Positions 15,530 to 24,029 are shown, numbered from the stretch's first letter. The stretch is 48,486 nt of DNA from an uncultured Ruminococcus sp. (GCA_902801245.1 CADCHW010000049.1:1-48486); one strand, 5' to 3'. The notes: generated by a model not told the origin, from the sequence alone. Program-made: numbers and translations.

Positions 15530-18500
15530 TTAATCATTTAAAAATTTACTCTCAACCTTATTATAAATTCCGCTGATAACAAAACAAACTATACCGCCAA
15601 TCACAAATGCCGCAACTCTCGATAATGAATCCGCATTTGTTGTACCGATATCTAATGTTACAAGCTTAATCACGCACAGCATAACCACAATCAGACCGTA
15701 AACTCTCAAACCCTTTGTATTAGCGGCGAAGCCTGCTGCAATACAAATCAATGAAGTAATCATTGTCACTATACTGAAAATATATGCAATTTCAAATATA
15801 TTTGACAATCCGCTGCAAGCCGCATTAACAATACATGTTGCGGTAAAGCCGACATAAGCCTGAATAATCACAGACCTCGATTTTAAAATCTCTCTTGAAA
15901 TCAGATAGTAAAGAGCGACTGTCAAAAGAATTAACGCTACACGGATAGTATATACTGCCACAAAGCGGCTTACTACAGGTGACTGCGGCACACGAATTTT
16001 TTCCGTCATAAATATAACAGATATATAAAGCACTACAGATGACGCAATTTTTACTGTTATGTCAAGAACCTTACTGCTTTTATGATATTCAAGTATGAAC
16101 AATACAACGTTAATTAATGTCAGCACAGCAAATGCACATTCACGTGGTAAAAACTTATCTGTTATTTCCGAACAAATTGCAAATGAAGACATATTTATCC
16201 AGAAATATTCAATCATTTTTACGGCTGTTAATGTACTTCTGCGTTGTTCTTTATTTTGAATCCTCCAAGAAGAATACAAAATCAAAGCGTTAATAACTGC
16301 GTGTACGATACATACCAATACGGAAATTATGTACGCAGGAGTGTTATTTCTAAATTCATATATAAGCTCGCCGTATCCCCAGAACAGCATTAAGAACGCA
16401 TCTATTCCAAGCACTGCCCATACAAAAACTTGCAGCTCGTGATTTCTGTTATAACGGTAAATCAAAACAAGTGCAATTGCGGCTATTAAAAACATCGGCT
16501 TGCATTGGAGAACGTATGTATAAATTTCCGCTAACTTCCAACTGTCCGCAAAGCCTATAAAGAACACAGTGATAAATCCCGATATTGTAGCGGCGGCAAT
16601 TACCTGTAAAGCAGTGAACTTAGATGTAACAAAATCTTTGATGTAAAGTGCGGTTAAAGCTGCCGACAGGATTATAAATACAATCTTTATTGCTAAAATG
16701 TCGCCTAAAGTTCCCGAAGCGTTAAACGCAAGTGCAAATATACTTGTGTAAATTGTACCCAATGATTCTATTTTAACAGTCAATTGCAGTTCGGGTTCGT
16801 TATCTCTGCCGTATTTCAAAACATATGCTATAATATTGATTAACGCAAATTCACTCAGAATAAGAGGGAATGAAATGTCGCTGAACTCGCTGACATTGAT
16901 AGGAATAACAGATACACTCAGCCACAAATATTCCGACATCTTAAAGAACGTGAAACGTCTTTCTCTGCTTTCGCCGCTCTGCATAAACCAATGGAGAAGA
17001 ATTTCAACTCCGACAATAACCATATATACAATACTAAGTACAACATTTGCAGCTGCAAAATATCCGTAAAGTGCCATATACACCATTTCACAGCCAATCA
17101 AAAATGCGACAAGATGATTGAGCTTTTTATTTTTCGTATATCGAATAATAAGCATAACAAACCCGATATACACAAACAGGAACGGCATTCCCTGCAAAAC
17201 ATCTCTTGCCGTTGCCTGAATCAACAGTGAAAGCATAACGGCAATCGAATTAAACCAAATCGAAATTTTTGAAAGCTTCTCGTTGAAATTCAGCTTTTCG
17301 CTCATAAACAGCGTCACTAAAATATGACCCACTACCGCCGTGCAAACTGCCAAAGTAGGGTAGACCACGCTGTCAATACTATAGGCATTCTTCAAGATAA
17401 AATATGTTACAAATCCTGCCGAAGTAATAACTCCCGATATCCAAAGTATTTTATTTGAAATATGTGCAAAAAATATAATATCATTAAGATTATTCACATT
17501 AGGCTTTTCGGTTTCGAGAGCAGCCGTTGATATAGTTATTAAATAAGATATAAACGATATTGCTATAAACTGTACTGTAAATATTATTATTGTGAAAGCA
17601 GGTGAAACTACATCGGGCATAACGGAGATATCACTAAACGTCACGCACATAACTATTGATGTATAAATCATAAGTATTTCGGACATAAACAATCCGAAAC
17701 GATATGTTTTCTTACAGCAGAATATATTACCGATAATAATAACTGCAATAGCCGCTATCTGATACGCAACGGGAAGAATAATTTTCTCTGCGGAAAAACC
17801 AAGCGAAAATGCAAAACAAATCGATACAGCCGTACCCATATGTGCTGTCACACTCAGCATAACCGAATCGAGCTTTTTCGACATATAGAGTGCGAATATC
17901 GCCCAGACTAGGAGAAGTCCAAATGCTGCAACATCTGTTAAGACGTGAAAATATATATGTGATAACAATATTGAAATAAAGAATGAACCAAATCCGCAGC
18001 CCGTAAGACCCAGCGAAAATACGGATTTATTCTGACGTGTAAAGAACGCACCCAGACCGATAAATGCACCGCTGACAACGAACATCGCCGCCATTTTCAT
18101 AGTGTCGGTAATATACTCATAGCCGAGCGTACAGAAGAGAACAAGACCTATGAAAATCATAAGAGAAGCCACAACGTTGAAAAGCCTTGTGCCAAGCCAA
18201 TTTTCAAATGATTTAAGCTGCGGAGTTTGGGGAGATTTTTTCTTTTGTTCGGGAGGCACGTTTGGAGTGGGGGGTGTGACGTTATCTGCAATCGGAGCGT
18301 GAACGGTCTTAATGTCATTCTTAGTGACGGACGTGATTGCCGGGGGAGTTTCGGGATTCTGCCGTATCTGAACACTTGCAGCGACAGGAGCATTAACAGG
18401 CTGTCCGGAATCACTATGTATCGGAGAACCATTAACCTGTGAAACATTTTCCGGTGAAGTACTCATACTTACAATCGGAACATTTTCACGAACATCATCT

Positions 18501-18802
18501 TTGAATATAGTCGGAATATTTTCAAGCTTTCTGTAGGGATTAAACGACTTATCCGGAACAGGCTGAGGGGGAACGGGAGCATTAACAGGCGGCTGAACAC
18601 TGTCGGGAGCATTATTGTTTTCGGTTACATCGCTGTTTTTGAGCTGCTTTATCTGCTCATAATTATAATAAGCCTTGTCGTACAAATCACGGATTTTACT
18701 GTCGAGAAAATTCACTTGATTTCTCAGTTCTTTAATTTCTTTTCGTGATTTTGAAAGTGAAATTATCAGAATAACAAAGACAATAAAAATAAAAAATTCC
18801 AT
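15530..18802 (-). CDS. DUF2339 family giant multi-pass membrane protein
   Basis: This 1090-residue protein has one N-terminal hydrophobic segment (1-17), a short coiled coil (about 18-60) and a Pro/Val-rich cytoplasmic linker (about 65-195). The motif FENWLGTRLFNVVASLMIF then opens the DUF2339 membrane domain, which has more than twenty hydrophobic helices to the C-terminus. The family's function is not known; members are large predicted envelope proteins. AAGGAGG is well placed before the ATG. The gene starts 12 bases after the XRE regulator gene, so the two form an operon under the promoter and operator at 19274-19307. Confidence 0.85.
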   Translation of the reverse strand: MEFFIFIVFVILIISLSKSRKEIKELRNQVNFLDSKIRDLYDKAYYNYEQIKQLKNSDVTENNNAPDSVQPPVNAPVPPQPVPDKSFNPYRKLENIPTIFKDDVRENVPIVSMSTSPENVSQVNGSPIHSDSGQPVNAPVAASVQIRQNPETPPAITSVTKNDIKTVHAPIADNVTPPTPNVPPEQKKKSPQTPQLKSFENWLGTRLFNVVASLMIFIGLVLFCTLGYEYITDTMKMAAMFVVSGAFIGLGAFFTRQNKSVFSLGLTGCGFGSFFISILLSHIYFHVLTDVAAFGLLLVWAIFALYMSKKLDSVMLSVTAHMGTAVSICFAFSLGFSAEKIILPVAYQIAAIAVIIIGNIFCCKKTYRFGLFMSEILMIYTSIVMCVTFSDISVMPDVVSPAFTIIIFTVQFIAISFISYLITISTAALETEKPNVNNLNDIIFFAHISNKILWISGVITSAGFVTYFILKNAYSIDSVVYPTLAVCTAVVGHILVTLFMSEKLNFNEKLSKISIWFNSIAVMLSLLIQATARDVLQGMPFLFVYIGFVMLIIRYTKNKKLNHLVAFLIGCEMVYMALYGYFAAANVVLSIVYMVIVGVEILLHWFMQSGESRERRFTFFKMSEYLWLSVSVIPINVSEFSDISFPLILSEFALINIIAYVLKYGRDNEPELQLTVKIESLGTIYTSIFALAFNASGTLGDILAIKIVFIILSAALTALYIKDFVTSKFTALQVIAAATISGFITVFFIGFADSWKLAEIYTYVLQCKPMFLIAAIALVLIYRYNRNHELQVFVWAVLGIDAFLMLFWGYGELIYEFRNNTPAYIISVLVCIVHAVINALILYSSWRIQNKEQRRSTLTAVKMIEYFWINMSSFAICSEITDKFLPRECAFAVLTLINVVLFILEYHKSSKVLDITVKIASSVVLYISVIFMTEKIRVPQSPVVSRFVAVYTIRVALILLTVALYYLISREILKSRSVIIQAYVGFTATCIVNAACSGLSNIFEIAYIFSIVTMITSLICIAAGFAANTKGLRVYGLIVVMLCVIKLVTLDIGTTNADSLSRVAAFVIGGIVCFVISGIYNKVESKFLND

Positions 18803-18814
18803 ATTAATCCTCCT

Positions 18815-19255
18815 TTACTTATTCATTATTTTTTTCAAATCCTCAATATTAAAAGACGATGCGACAATTTTGTTATCCTTAGTGAGAAGTCTGTAATGCT
18901 GAGATACAATATTCTGTTCGATAAGGTACTCGTCATTTTGGAGTATAGTCTGCCACCATATGCGGTATGTATTAGCCTGACGGTAATTCGGCTCGGAATT
19001 TTCAAAGGCAATATTTCTGAAAACGTCAACAGGGTTTTGAGTAAAAGTATTGTTAAGAATCTCGCTGCTGCTGAAGATTGCACACAGAACCACACTGCCC
19101 GACCACCCGAGAGAAGAACGACCCTTTTCGATTTCGACCAAAGTCTTTTTTGAAATACCGAGCATAAGAGCCATTTTTTCTTGACTAAAAGAAAATTCCG
19201 TTCTAACAAGCTTTACCTTTGAATTACACAATGCAATAAAATCATCTCTATCCAA
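18815..19255 (-). CDS. XRE-family helix-turn-helix regulator
   Basis: This 146-residue protein has an N-terminal Cro/C1-type helix-turn-helix around residues 16-60 (FSFSQEKMALMLGISKKTL, then VEIEKGRSS). A C-terminal region of about 85 residues that I cannot assign includes WWQTILQNDEYLIEQN and a strand pair near YRLLTKDNKIVASS. It lies directly before the DUF2339 gene. The dyad GTGTAA-TT-TTACAC covers the -10 of its own promoter, so autorepression is likely. It may sense an envelope signal, but that is a guess. Confidence 0.8.
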   Translation of the reverse strand: MDRDDFIALCNSKVKLVRTEFSFSQEKMALMLGISKKTLVEIEKGRSSLGWSGSVVLCAIFSSSEILNNTFTQNPVDVFRNIAFENSEPNYRQANTYRIWWQTILQNDEYLIEQNIVSQHYRLLTKDNKIVASSFNIEDLKKIMNK

Positions 19256-19273
19256 ACTCTCACCGCCTCTATA

Positions 19274-19307
19274 GTGTAATTTTACACCATTGAAGAAGAA
19301 TTGTCAA
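19274..19307 (-). promoter_or_regulatory. Promoter of the XRE-DUF2339 operon with overlapping operator dyad
   Basis: On the minus strand TTGACA (plus positions 19302-19307) and TAAAAT (19279-19284) are spaced 17 bases apart. The dyad GTGTAA-TT-TTACAC (19274-19287) covers the -10, the usual site for an autorepressor. Confidence 0.65.
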
Positions 19308-19351
19308 TAATAGTCTTAAAAAAATTCCACTTATAAATGCCAAAAAATGAA

Positions 19352-19380
19352 TTGATTATTTGTTAAAAATGTGATATAAT
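19352..19380 (+). promoter_or_regulatory. Probable promoter of maf
   Basis: TTGATT (19352-19357) and TATAAT (19375-19380) are spaced 17 bases apart and sit 37 bases before the maf ATG. It diverges from the XRE promoter. Confidence 0.5.
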
Positions 19381-19417
19381 AGTAAAAATAAATTTGCACT
19401 TAGGAGTTTTTTTAATT

Positions 19418-20000
19418 ATGATTGTACTTGCGTCCGCTTCGCCTCGCAGGCAGGAGCTTTTAAAACTCATTTTTGACGATTTCACCGTCGAACCGTCTGA
19501 CATTGACGAAACTGTAAGACGTTCCATTGAGCTTGAACAGTATCCGGAATATCTCGCACTGAAAAAGTCACGTCACGTTGCGGAGCGTTGCGGAGAAGAA
19601 TCATTTTGACGACATAGTTATCGGCTGTGACACAGGAGTTTTTATCGGTGATATTATGCTAGGCAAGCCTAAAGACGAAGAACAGGCTCGTGAAATGCTT
19701 AAGCTTCTTTCGGGTAAAACACATCGTGTAATCACAGGTGTCAGTATTTTTTACAAAGGTCAAAACATCAGCTTTTCGGAAGTAACGGAAGTAGAGTTTT
19801 ACAATCTGAAAGACACCGACATTGACGAGTACATTGCAACAGGTGAGCCTATGGATAAAGCAGGAGCTTACGGCATTCAGGGAAAGGGTGCGTTGCTTGT
19901 AAAACGGATTAAGGGTGACTTTTACAATGTTGTCGGCTTGCCTGTGGGTGAGCTTAAACAGAAAATTAATAATTTGCAGAAAATTAATAATTTGGTATAA
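19418..20000 (+). pseudogene. maf: Maf-family nucleotide pyrophosphatase, frameshifted by a 10-bp duplication
   Basis: Maf proteins hydrolyse non-canonical or canonical dNTP/NTP. The first part begins MIVLASASPRRQELL, the family signature, and reads to a stop at 19609. The remainder (DDIVIGCDTGVFI, LGKPKDEEQAREML, GKTHRVITGV, KAGAYGIQGKGA) continues in the +1 frame to 20000. At the junction the decamer CGTTGCGGAG occurs twice in perfect tandem (19576-19585 and 19586-19595). Removing one copy restores one frame, R-H-V-A-E-K-N-H-F-D-D. AGGAG precedes the ATG. All catalytic blocks are otherwise intact, so the lesion is recent, reversible, or a sequencing or assembly error. A terminator follows. 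Confidence 0.85.
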
Positions 20001-20006
20001 CAAAAT

Positions 20007-20051
20007 ACTCTCCGTAAAAAGATATTTTGCTTTTACGGAGAGTTTATTTTT
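20007..20051 (+). terminator. Intrinsic terminator after maf
   Basis: ACTCTCCGTAAAA (20007-20019) pairs with TTTTACGGAGAGT (20031-20043) and is followed by TTATTTTTC. It is a perfect 13-bp stem. Confidence 0.85.
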
Positions 20052-20074
20052 CACAAATTTTGTATTCCTTTTCA

Positions 20075-20103
20075 TTGACCACATTTACAAAAAATAGTAT
20101 AAT
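20075..20103 (+). promoter_or_regulatory. Promoter of the paralogous membrane-protein pair
   Basis: TTGACC (20075-20080) and TATAAT (20098-20103) are spaced 17 bases apart, 31 bases before the start codon. Confidence 0.65.
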
Positions 20104-20134
20104 TAAATTATACAAATCAAGAGAGGGTGTTACA

Positions 20135-20704
20135 ATGTACCAAAACGATATCAAGGAACTGAAAAAGTTTATTCGACCGTCGCCTGCTATTTTCATTGTA
20201 GGGGCAGTTTTTATATTAATCGGGATAATTATTCTTGCTGTTTCGATTCCGGCAAAAGTTGAAAATAAAGAAGTTGTGATAGTTATAGGTTCTGTTATTT
20301 TTGTTATAGGAATTATAACAGCGGCTGCCGGTATTTCCATTATGAAAAAAGCCGATAAACGGCTCGCCGAAATTGACGCAAACGGCGGCACGCAAATTCT
20401 ACTGAACGACTTCCGCACAGGCGGAAAGGCTTTCAAAAATTTACTCATTCTCGGGCAGACATTTTTAATAGGCAAAAATACCGGAACTGTTATTACATAC
20501 AGCGATATAATTCAAATTTACCAGTATGTTCACAAAACAAATTATGTAGAGGATTCAAGAATTTTGAAAGCAGTAATTGTACCCGACAGAAAAGTCGTTG
20601 ACCTTTGCAGAATACCTTTGGGCGGAAAAGGCGATGATGAGCTTCGTCAAGTTATAGGCTTTATTCTTTCAAAGAATGAAAACATAAAGGTAGGTTACAA
20701 ATAA
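20135..20704 (+). CDS. Membrane protein of unknown function, paralogue 1
   Basis: This 189-residue protein has two hydrophobic helices at about 19-41 and 49-70, followed by a cytoplasmic domain of about 115 residues. The blocks LNDFRTGGKAFKNLLILGQTFLIGKNTG and VITYSDI recur in the next gene, with LENDFFNGEKRFSGSVILGDCFVIGKGTG at the same place. The two proteins share helix positions and this central motif, so they are tandem duplicates. The layout resembles small PH-domain-like membrane proteins, but I cannot confirm that. GAGAGGGTG precedes the ATG. The next gene begins 1 base after this stop. Confidence 0.7.
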   Translation: MYQNDIKELKKFIRPSPAIFIVGAVFILIGIIILAVSIPAKVENKEVVIVIGSVIFVIGIITAAAGISIMKKADKRLAEIDANGGTQILLNDFRTGGKAFKNLLILGQTFLIGKNTGTVITYSDIIQIYQYVHKTNYVEDSRILKAVIVPDRKVVDLCRIPLGGKGDDELRQVIGFILSKNENIKVGYK

Positions 20705-20705
20705 T

Positions 20706-21278
20706 ATGGATAACAATACAAGAAAACAGATTATAAAGTTCGCATCACCTCAATTTTGGCATACTGTATTAGGAATTATATTTATAGTTTCAGGTATTCT
20801 TTTATTTATACCCATTATTGCAGTTCCTACTACACGGAGAGCTTTTGAAGTAAGTCTGGAGCTTAATATCACAGCATTAGTCATTGGTGCGGTATTACTT
20901 GTAAGACAGCATATAATCAAAACAAAAGCAACGGCACGTCTTGAAAAAATTGAAAACAGCTTCGGTCATTCAACTCTTGAAAATGATTTTTTTAACGGAG
21001 AAAAGCGTTTTTCGGGAAGTGTTATTCTGGGAGATTGTTTTGTAATCGGTAAAGGTACAGGAACAATTGTCGCATATGAGGATATAAAAAAAGTCTGCTG
21101 TAAAATTTACAGATATAAATTCAGAGAACTTTTTCGTCAAATCAAGGTTGTTCTTGAAGACGGAAAGACTTCAATTGTATGCACGATATTATTATCGCCG
21201 AATATCGATATTGAAACCGACAGAGTATTTGAAGTTATGGAGTTACGTAACCCACGTATAACACGTGAACGAAAATAA
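20706..21278 (+). CDS. Membrane protein of unknown function, paralogue 2
   Basis: This 190-residue protein has two hydrophobic helices (about 17-40 and 52-68) and a C-terminal domain with the motif FNGEKRFSGSVILGDCFVIG, aligned with paralogue 1. The second half diverges (KKVCCKIYRYKF against IQIYQYVHKTNY) but keeps length and pattern. It begins 1 base after the stop of paralogue 1, so the two are translated from one message. Products of such pairs often form a heterodimer; that is inference. A truncated Nudix fragment and a terminator follow. Confidence 0.7.
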   Translation: MDNNTRKQIIKFASPQFWHTVLGIIFIVSGILLFIPIIAVPTTRRAFEVSLELNITALVIGAVLLVRQHIIKTKATARLEKIENSFGHSTLENDFFNGEKRFSGSVILGDCFVIGKGTGTIVAYEDIKKVCCKIYRYKFRELFRQIKVVLEDGKTSIVCTILLSPNIDIETDRVFEVMELRNPRITRERK

Positions 21279-21297
21279 TATATTGGAGAACACTAAA

Positions 21298-21375
21298 ATG
21301 GAACAATGGGATATTTACGATATCAACCGTAACAAAACAGGCAGAGTAATGAATCGTGAGGAGGAGCTGAAATAA
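21298..21375 (+). pseudogene. 25-codon N-terminal remnant of a Nudix hydrolase
   Basis: It reads MEQWDIYDINRNKTGRVMNR and stops five residues later. This is the typical start of the Nudix subfamily whose members begin M-E-x-W-D-x-Y-D-x-N-R-x-K-T-G, an IPP-isomerase-like lead-in. A ribosome site (GGAG) is still present. The Nudix domain itself is missing; the fragment ends at the terminator at 21390. Confidence 0.65.
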
Positions 21376-21389
21376 TTAAAAACAACAAA

Positions 21390-21420
21390 CCTCGCCCAAA
21401 ACGGACGAGGTAATTTTTTT
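21390..21420. terminator. Bidirectional terminator
   Basis: CCTCGCCC and GGACGAGG (one wobble) flank a short A-rich loop. T-rich tails follow on both strands (TAATTTTTTT on plus, TTTGTTGTTTTT on minus). It lies between the convergent membrane-protein pair and the hemolysin III gene. Confidence 0.75.
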
Positions 21421-21423
21421 CTA

Positions 21424-22098
21424 TTAAAGCACATAGAATAAAATACAGAAAAAGTGAAGTAAACTTCCGATAACAATAAAAATATGGAAAACAGAGTGCA
21501 TATACTTTTTCTTTTTGCCGATTCCGTAAAGTACAGCACCGATAGTATAACTAACTCCGCCGAGGAGCAGGAATGTAAAACCGCCTTGACCTATCTCGGA
21601 AACAACAATTTTCAGCACAGGGGCAATACACCAACCGATAGATATGTACAAAACCATTCCCAGAACCTTGAACTTATCAAGATTAATTGCGGTAAGCGTA
21701 ACGCCTATAGCCGCCAGTCCCCACACAATACCGAAGTAAGTCCAGCCGAGTGCGGTGTTGTACTCTCTGAGCGGACAGAGTGCAAGCGGAGTATACGTGC
21801 CTGCGATTAAGAAAAAAATCGTGCAATGGTCGAGAACTCTGAAAACCCTTTTGGCTTTCAAATTCGGGCTTAATCCGTGGTAAATGCTTGACATACTATA
21901 AAGCACAATCATCATACTTCCGAATATTGCCGCACTCACAACAGCATAAGCATTATGATGCTTTGCCGCCCCAATTATGCACAGAACCGCAACCGCAATT
22001 CCCATTGCACCTCCGACAATATGCGACACCATATTAAAAATTTCCTCGCCCTTGGTATACTTTGGAATAGGAATTTTATCTTTTACAATTTCACTCAT
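21424..22098 (-). CDS. Hemolysin III family membrane protein (PAQR-like)
   Basis: This 224-residue protein has seven predicted helices. The family's conserved histidines and polar motifs are visible: NMVSHIVGG near the N-terminus, SSIYHG in the middle, DHCTIFFLIAGTYTP, and HSVFHIFIVIGSLLHF at the C-terminus. Members relate to eukaryotic PAQR receptors. In bacteria they affect membrane energetics or fluidity (YqfA/TrhA). The ATG at 22098 has GGGGGA before it. It is a single-gene unit. Confidence 0.9.
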   Translation of the reverse strand: MSEIVKDKIPIPKYTKGEEIFNMVSHIVGGAMGIAVAVLCIIGAAKHHNAYAVVSAAIFGSMMIVLYSMSSIYHGLSPNLKAKRVFRVLDHCTIFFLIAGTYTPLALCPLREYNTALGWTYFGIVWGLAAIGVTLTAINLDKFKVLGMVLYISIGWCIAPVLKIVVSEIGQGGFTFLLLGGVSYTIGAVLYGIGKKKKYMHSVFHIFIVIGSLLHFFCILFYVL

Positions 22099-22235
22099 AA
22101 TAATCCCCCTTTTTAATAATAATCTATCCGAACCCACTAAAGCAGGACTTCGCTCTTAAATATATTATATCATTATAGGGAATTTTTTTCAATTAAAATT
22201 TGTATTTCTCTTTTAAAAAAATTATGTACAGCTAA

Positions 22236-22664
22236 TTAACAAACTATCTTGCCTGCCGCTGCTTGCAGATATGTGAATAATTCCGTTGTAATATCAGGGT
22301 AGGTGAGATTTTCAGGCAGACTGTCAAACTCCTTTACCTCTGCCATTTCGCTTTCGGGAAGTTCGCCAAGTGTTTTTATAACCGCATGAAAAACAACACC
22401 GTTTGCAAAATCATTAGTTTCTTTATCTCCTGCTCTGTAGTCACAAAGGGGATATATGTCAAAATCAACAGCACCCGATTCCTCGAAAAGCTCACGTTTT
22501 GCTGCGTCAATCGGTGTTTCGCCGTTTTCGATATGACCGCCCTGAGTTTCCCATGTAGTTCTGTTTTTGTGGCGGCTGAGAAGAATTTTACCGTTATACT
22601 CCGACAGAACTACTACATATTTATAGTTATTGAATGTATTTATATTATACGTATTGCAAAACAT
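22236..22664 (-). CDS. Nudix hydrolase, MutT-like
   Basis: This 142-residue protein has the Nudix box from GGHIENGE through ELFEESGA (about residues 42-65), complete with the metal-binding R-E-x-x-E-E core. The N-terminus has an extra Cys/Asn-rich ten residues, and the body has the usual beta strands (YVVVLSEYNGKILLSRHKN). W-E-T-Q-G-G-H-I-E is typical of small MutT/YjhB-type hydrolases. The substrate is not determinable. It lies 14 bases after the DUF1287 gene in the same direction, and GAGAAA precedes the ATG. Confidence 0.88.
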   Translation of the reverse strand: MFCNTYNINTFNNYKYVVVLSEYNGKILLSRHKNRTTWETQGGHIENGETPIDAAKRELFEESGAVDFDIYPLCDYRAGDKETNDFANGVVFHAVIKTLGELPESEMAEVKEFDSLPENLTYPDITTELFTYLQAAAGKIVC

Positions 22665-22678
22665 TTATTTCTCCTGTA

Positions 22679-23338
22679 TTAGCTGATTCTAAAATGACCT
22701 TTTATCTCACCGTAAAAATTAATCGGTCTGCCGAACAAATCCTCTTCATACTCAGGCTGACAGGGGTAAGCGTGATGAATAACAAACGGCTGACCATTTT
22801 TATTACGCTTATCCGATACAATACCGATATGGTCGGCGAAAACGATAATGTCACCGCCCTGCCACTGTGAAATATCATTAATATCCGTTGTAAGCGATTC
22901 TGCGGTATGATTGAAGTAAACAATCAAATTTTTCACTCTGCGGAAATCTATATTGACATCGGGTTCATCAATATCATAATCCTGCGGATTTTCAATAACG
23001 TCATTATTCAGCAGCACCATTAAATTGTAACCCGAATTTTTGAGAGCGTACCCGACAACATCTGTACAAACTCCGTATTCTCCCGTGGGATATCCGCCGA
23101 TATAGTATTCGCTTTTATACTTCGGAGCAGTGGAAATATACTCCCTTGTTCTGAGTAAAATTTCGGTTTGGTCGTCAATGCCGTTGCTGTTCATATCTTT
23201 TTGACTTTTATAATCTTCGATATTGAAGTCGCTGTTATAATACACTTTACCGTTATGCAGAAACAGCACATACACCGCAACGCATAATACTATCAAAACC
23301 GTAATTACCGTTATAAAAAATCTGCGTTTATTTTTCAT
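22679..23338 (-). CDS. DUF1287 family exported protein
   Basis: This 219-residue protein has an N-terminal anchor helix (about 6-26). The DUF1287 domain follows, with GVCTDVVGYALKNSGYNL (the Cys of a papain-like or NlpC/P60-like fold), WQGGDIIVFADHIGIVSD (the His) and FVIHHAY. The family is thought to be cell-wall or envelope-related, with a Cys-His dyad; activity is unproven. The ATG at 23338 is chosen because it opens a proper anchor; earlier in-frame codons overlap the GNAT remnant upstream. It precedes the MutT-like gene. Confidence 0.82.
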   Translation of the reverse strand: MKNKRRFFITVITVLIVLCVAVYVLFLHNGKVYYNSDFNIEDYKSQKDMNSNGIDDQTEILLRTREYISTAPKYKSEYYIGGYPTGEYGVCTDVVGYALKNSGYNLMVLLNNDVIENPQDYDIDEPDVNIDFRRVKNLIVYFNHTAESLTTDINDISQWQGGDIIVFADHIGIVSDKRNKNGQPFVIHHAYPCQPEYEEDLFGRPINFYGEIKGHFRIS

Positions 23339-23342
23339 ACGT

Positions 23343-23528
23343 TTATAATTTTTTCTCCATAAGAAAAAATCTTCCCTTTCGCCAATATGCAGAACCAACT
23401 ATTGTATAACCCAACTTTTCGTAAAGTCTTAGAGCGGATTTATTTTTGGTGAAAGCATCAAGACGGATAGTTTTGATGTTCTTGTTTTTCAAAAGCCGAC
23501 ATATTATTTCCGTCGTCACAATGACAAA
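23343..23528 (-). pseudogene. C-terminal remnant of a GNAT acetyltransferase
   Basis: In the frame ending at 23343, 61 codons read with no start. They include RLDAFTKNKSALRLYEKLGY and WRKGRFFLMEKKL, the standard C-terminal end of a GNAT N-acetyltransferase (N-x-x-A-x-x-L-Y-x-x-x-G-F/Y). The acetyl-CoA-binding part upstream is missing; a stop lies directly before the fragment. It overlaps the last 24 codons of the 168-residue gene in another frame. Confidence 0.75.
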
Positions 23529-23964
23529 TTACTTTATCAAATTTTTTCGACACAATATAGAAATCTTCAAGCAAACCCGTTGTTTCAAGAAGAACCTTTT
23601 GAATTTCGATTATATATCCCTCATAAACCCAACCGTAACTTAAAATAAGATAATATGTTTTATTCTCGTTTGGAAAATATTTTTTTATATTTGAGAGATA
23701 TTCCTCCCAATCATACCACAAACTACTTTGAAGACATTTACATTCAATATCACTTCGCAGCTTAAGCCAAACATAGTCAAGGGAAATTTTTTTGTATTTA
23801 TTATAATCGAAAAATGTATAATAGAATTTTGTGATTATTTCATTGTAGCGGTGCTTGTCAAACTCGTGGAATCGGCTTCTGTCGATATTTTCGTTTTTTA
23901 TAATTTCTTCGATTTCATCACGCATACTTGCTTTTAGGGATTTATTGTTGTTGTAATTGTACAT
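23458..23964 (-). CDS. Hypothetical protein, possibly an immunity-type small protein
   Basis: This 168-residue soluble protein is rich in Tyr, Lys and Asn. The C-terminal block YLILSYGWVYEGYIIEIQKV followed by LLEDFYIVSKKFDKVICHCDDG recalls the DUF6756-type group of small immunity-like proteins, but I am not certain. The last dozen residues (MSAFEKQEHQNYPS) come from the DNA of the GNAT remnant read in another frame, so the native C-terminus was probably replaced where the two genes were joined. No good ribosome site is visible; the ATG is preceded by TGACTGAAA. Confidence 0.55.
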   Translation of the reverse strand: MYNYNNNKSLKASMRDEIEEIIKNENIDRSRFHEFDKHRYNEIITKFYYTFFDYNKYKKISLDYVWLKLRSDIECKCLQSSLWYDWEEYLSNIKKYFPNENKTYYLILSYGWVYEGYIIEIQKVLLETTGLLEDFYIVSKKFDKVICHCDDGNNMSAFEKQEHQNYPS

Positions 23965-23988
23965 TTTCAGTCACCAATTAATCTCGGA

Positions 23989-24026
23989 ACAGCGTACAGT
24001 TTTTTACTCTGTACGCTGTCTTTTAC
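23989..24026 (+). terminator. Strong hairpin downstream of gyrA
   Basis: ACAGCGTACAG (23989-23999) pairs perfectly with CTGTACGCTGT (24009-24019). The tail CTTTTACTGTTT is on the plus strand. On the minus strand it lies after gyrA and before the 168-residue gene, and could also serve there although its T tract is poor. Confidence 0.55.
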
Positions 24027-24029
24027 TGT

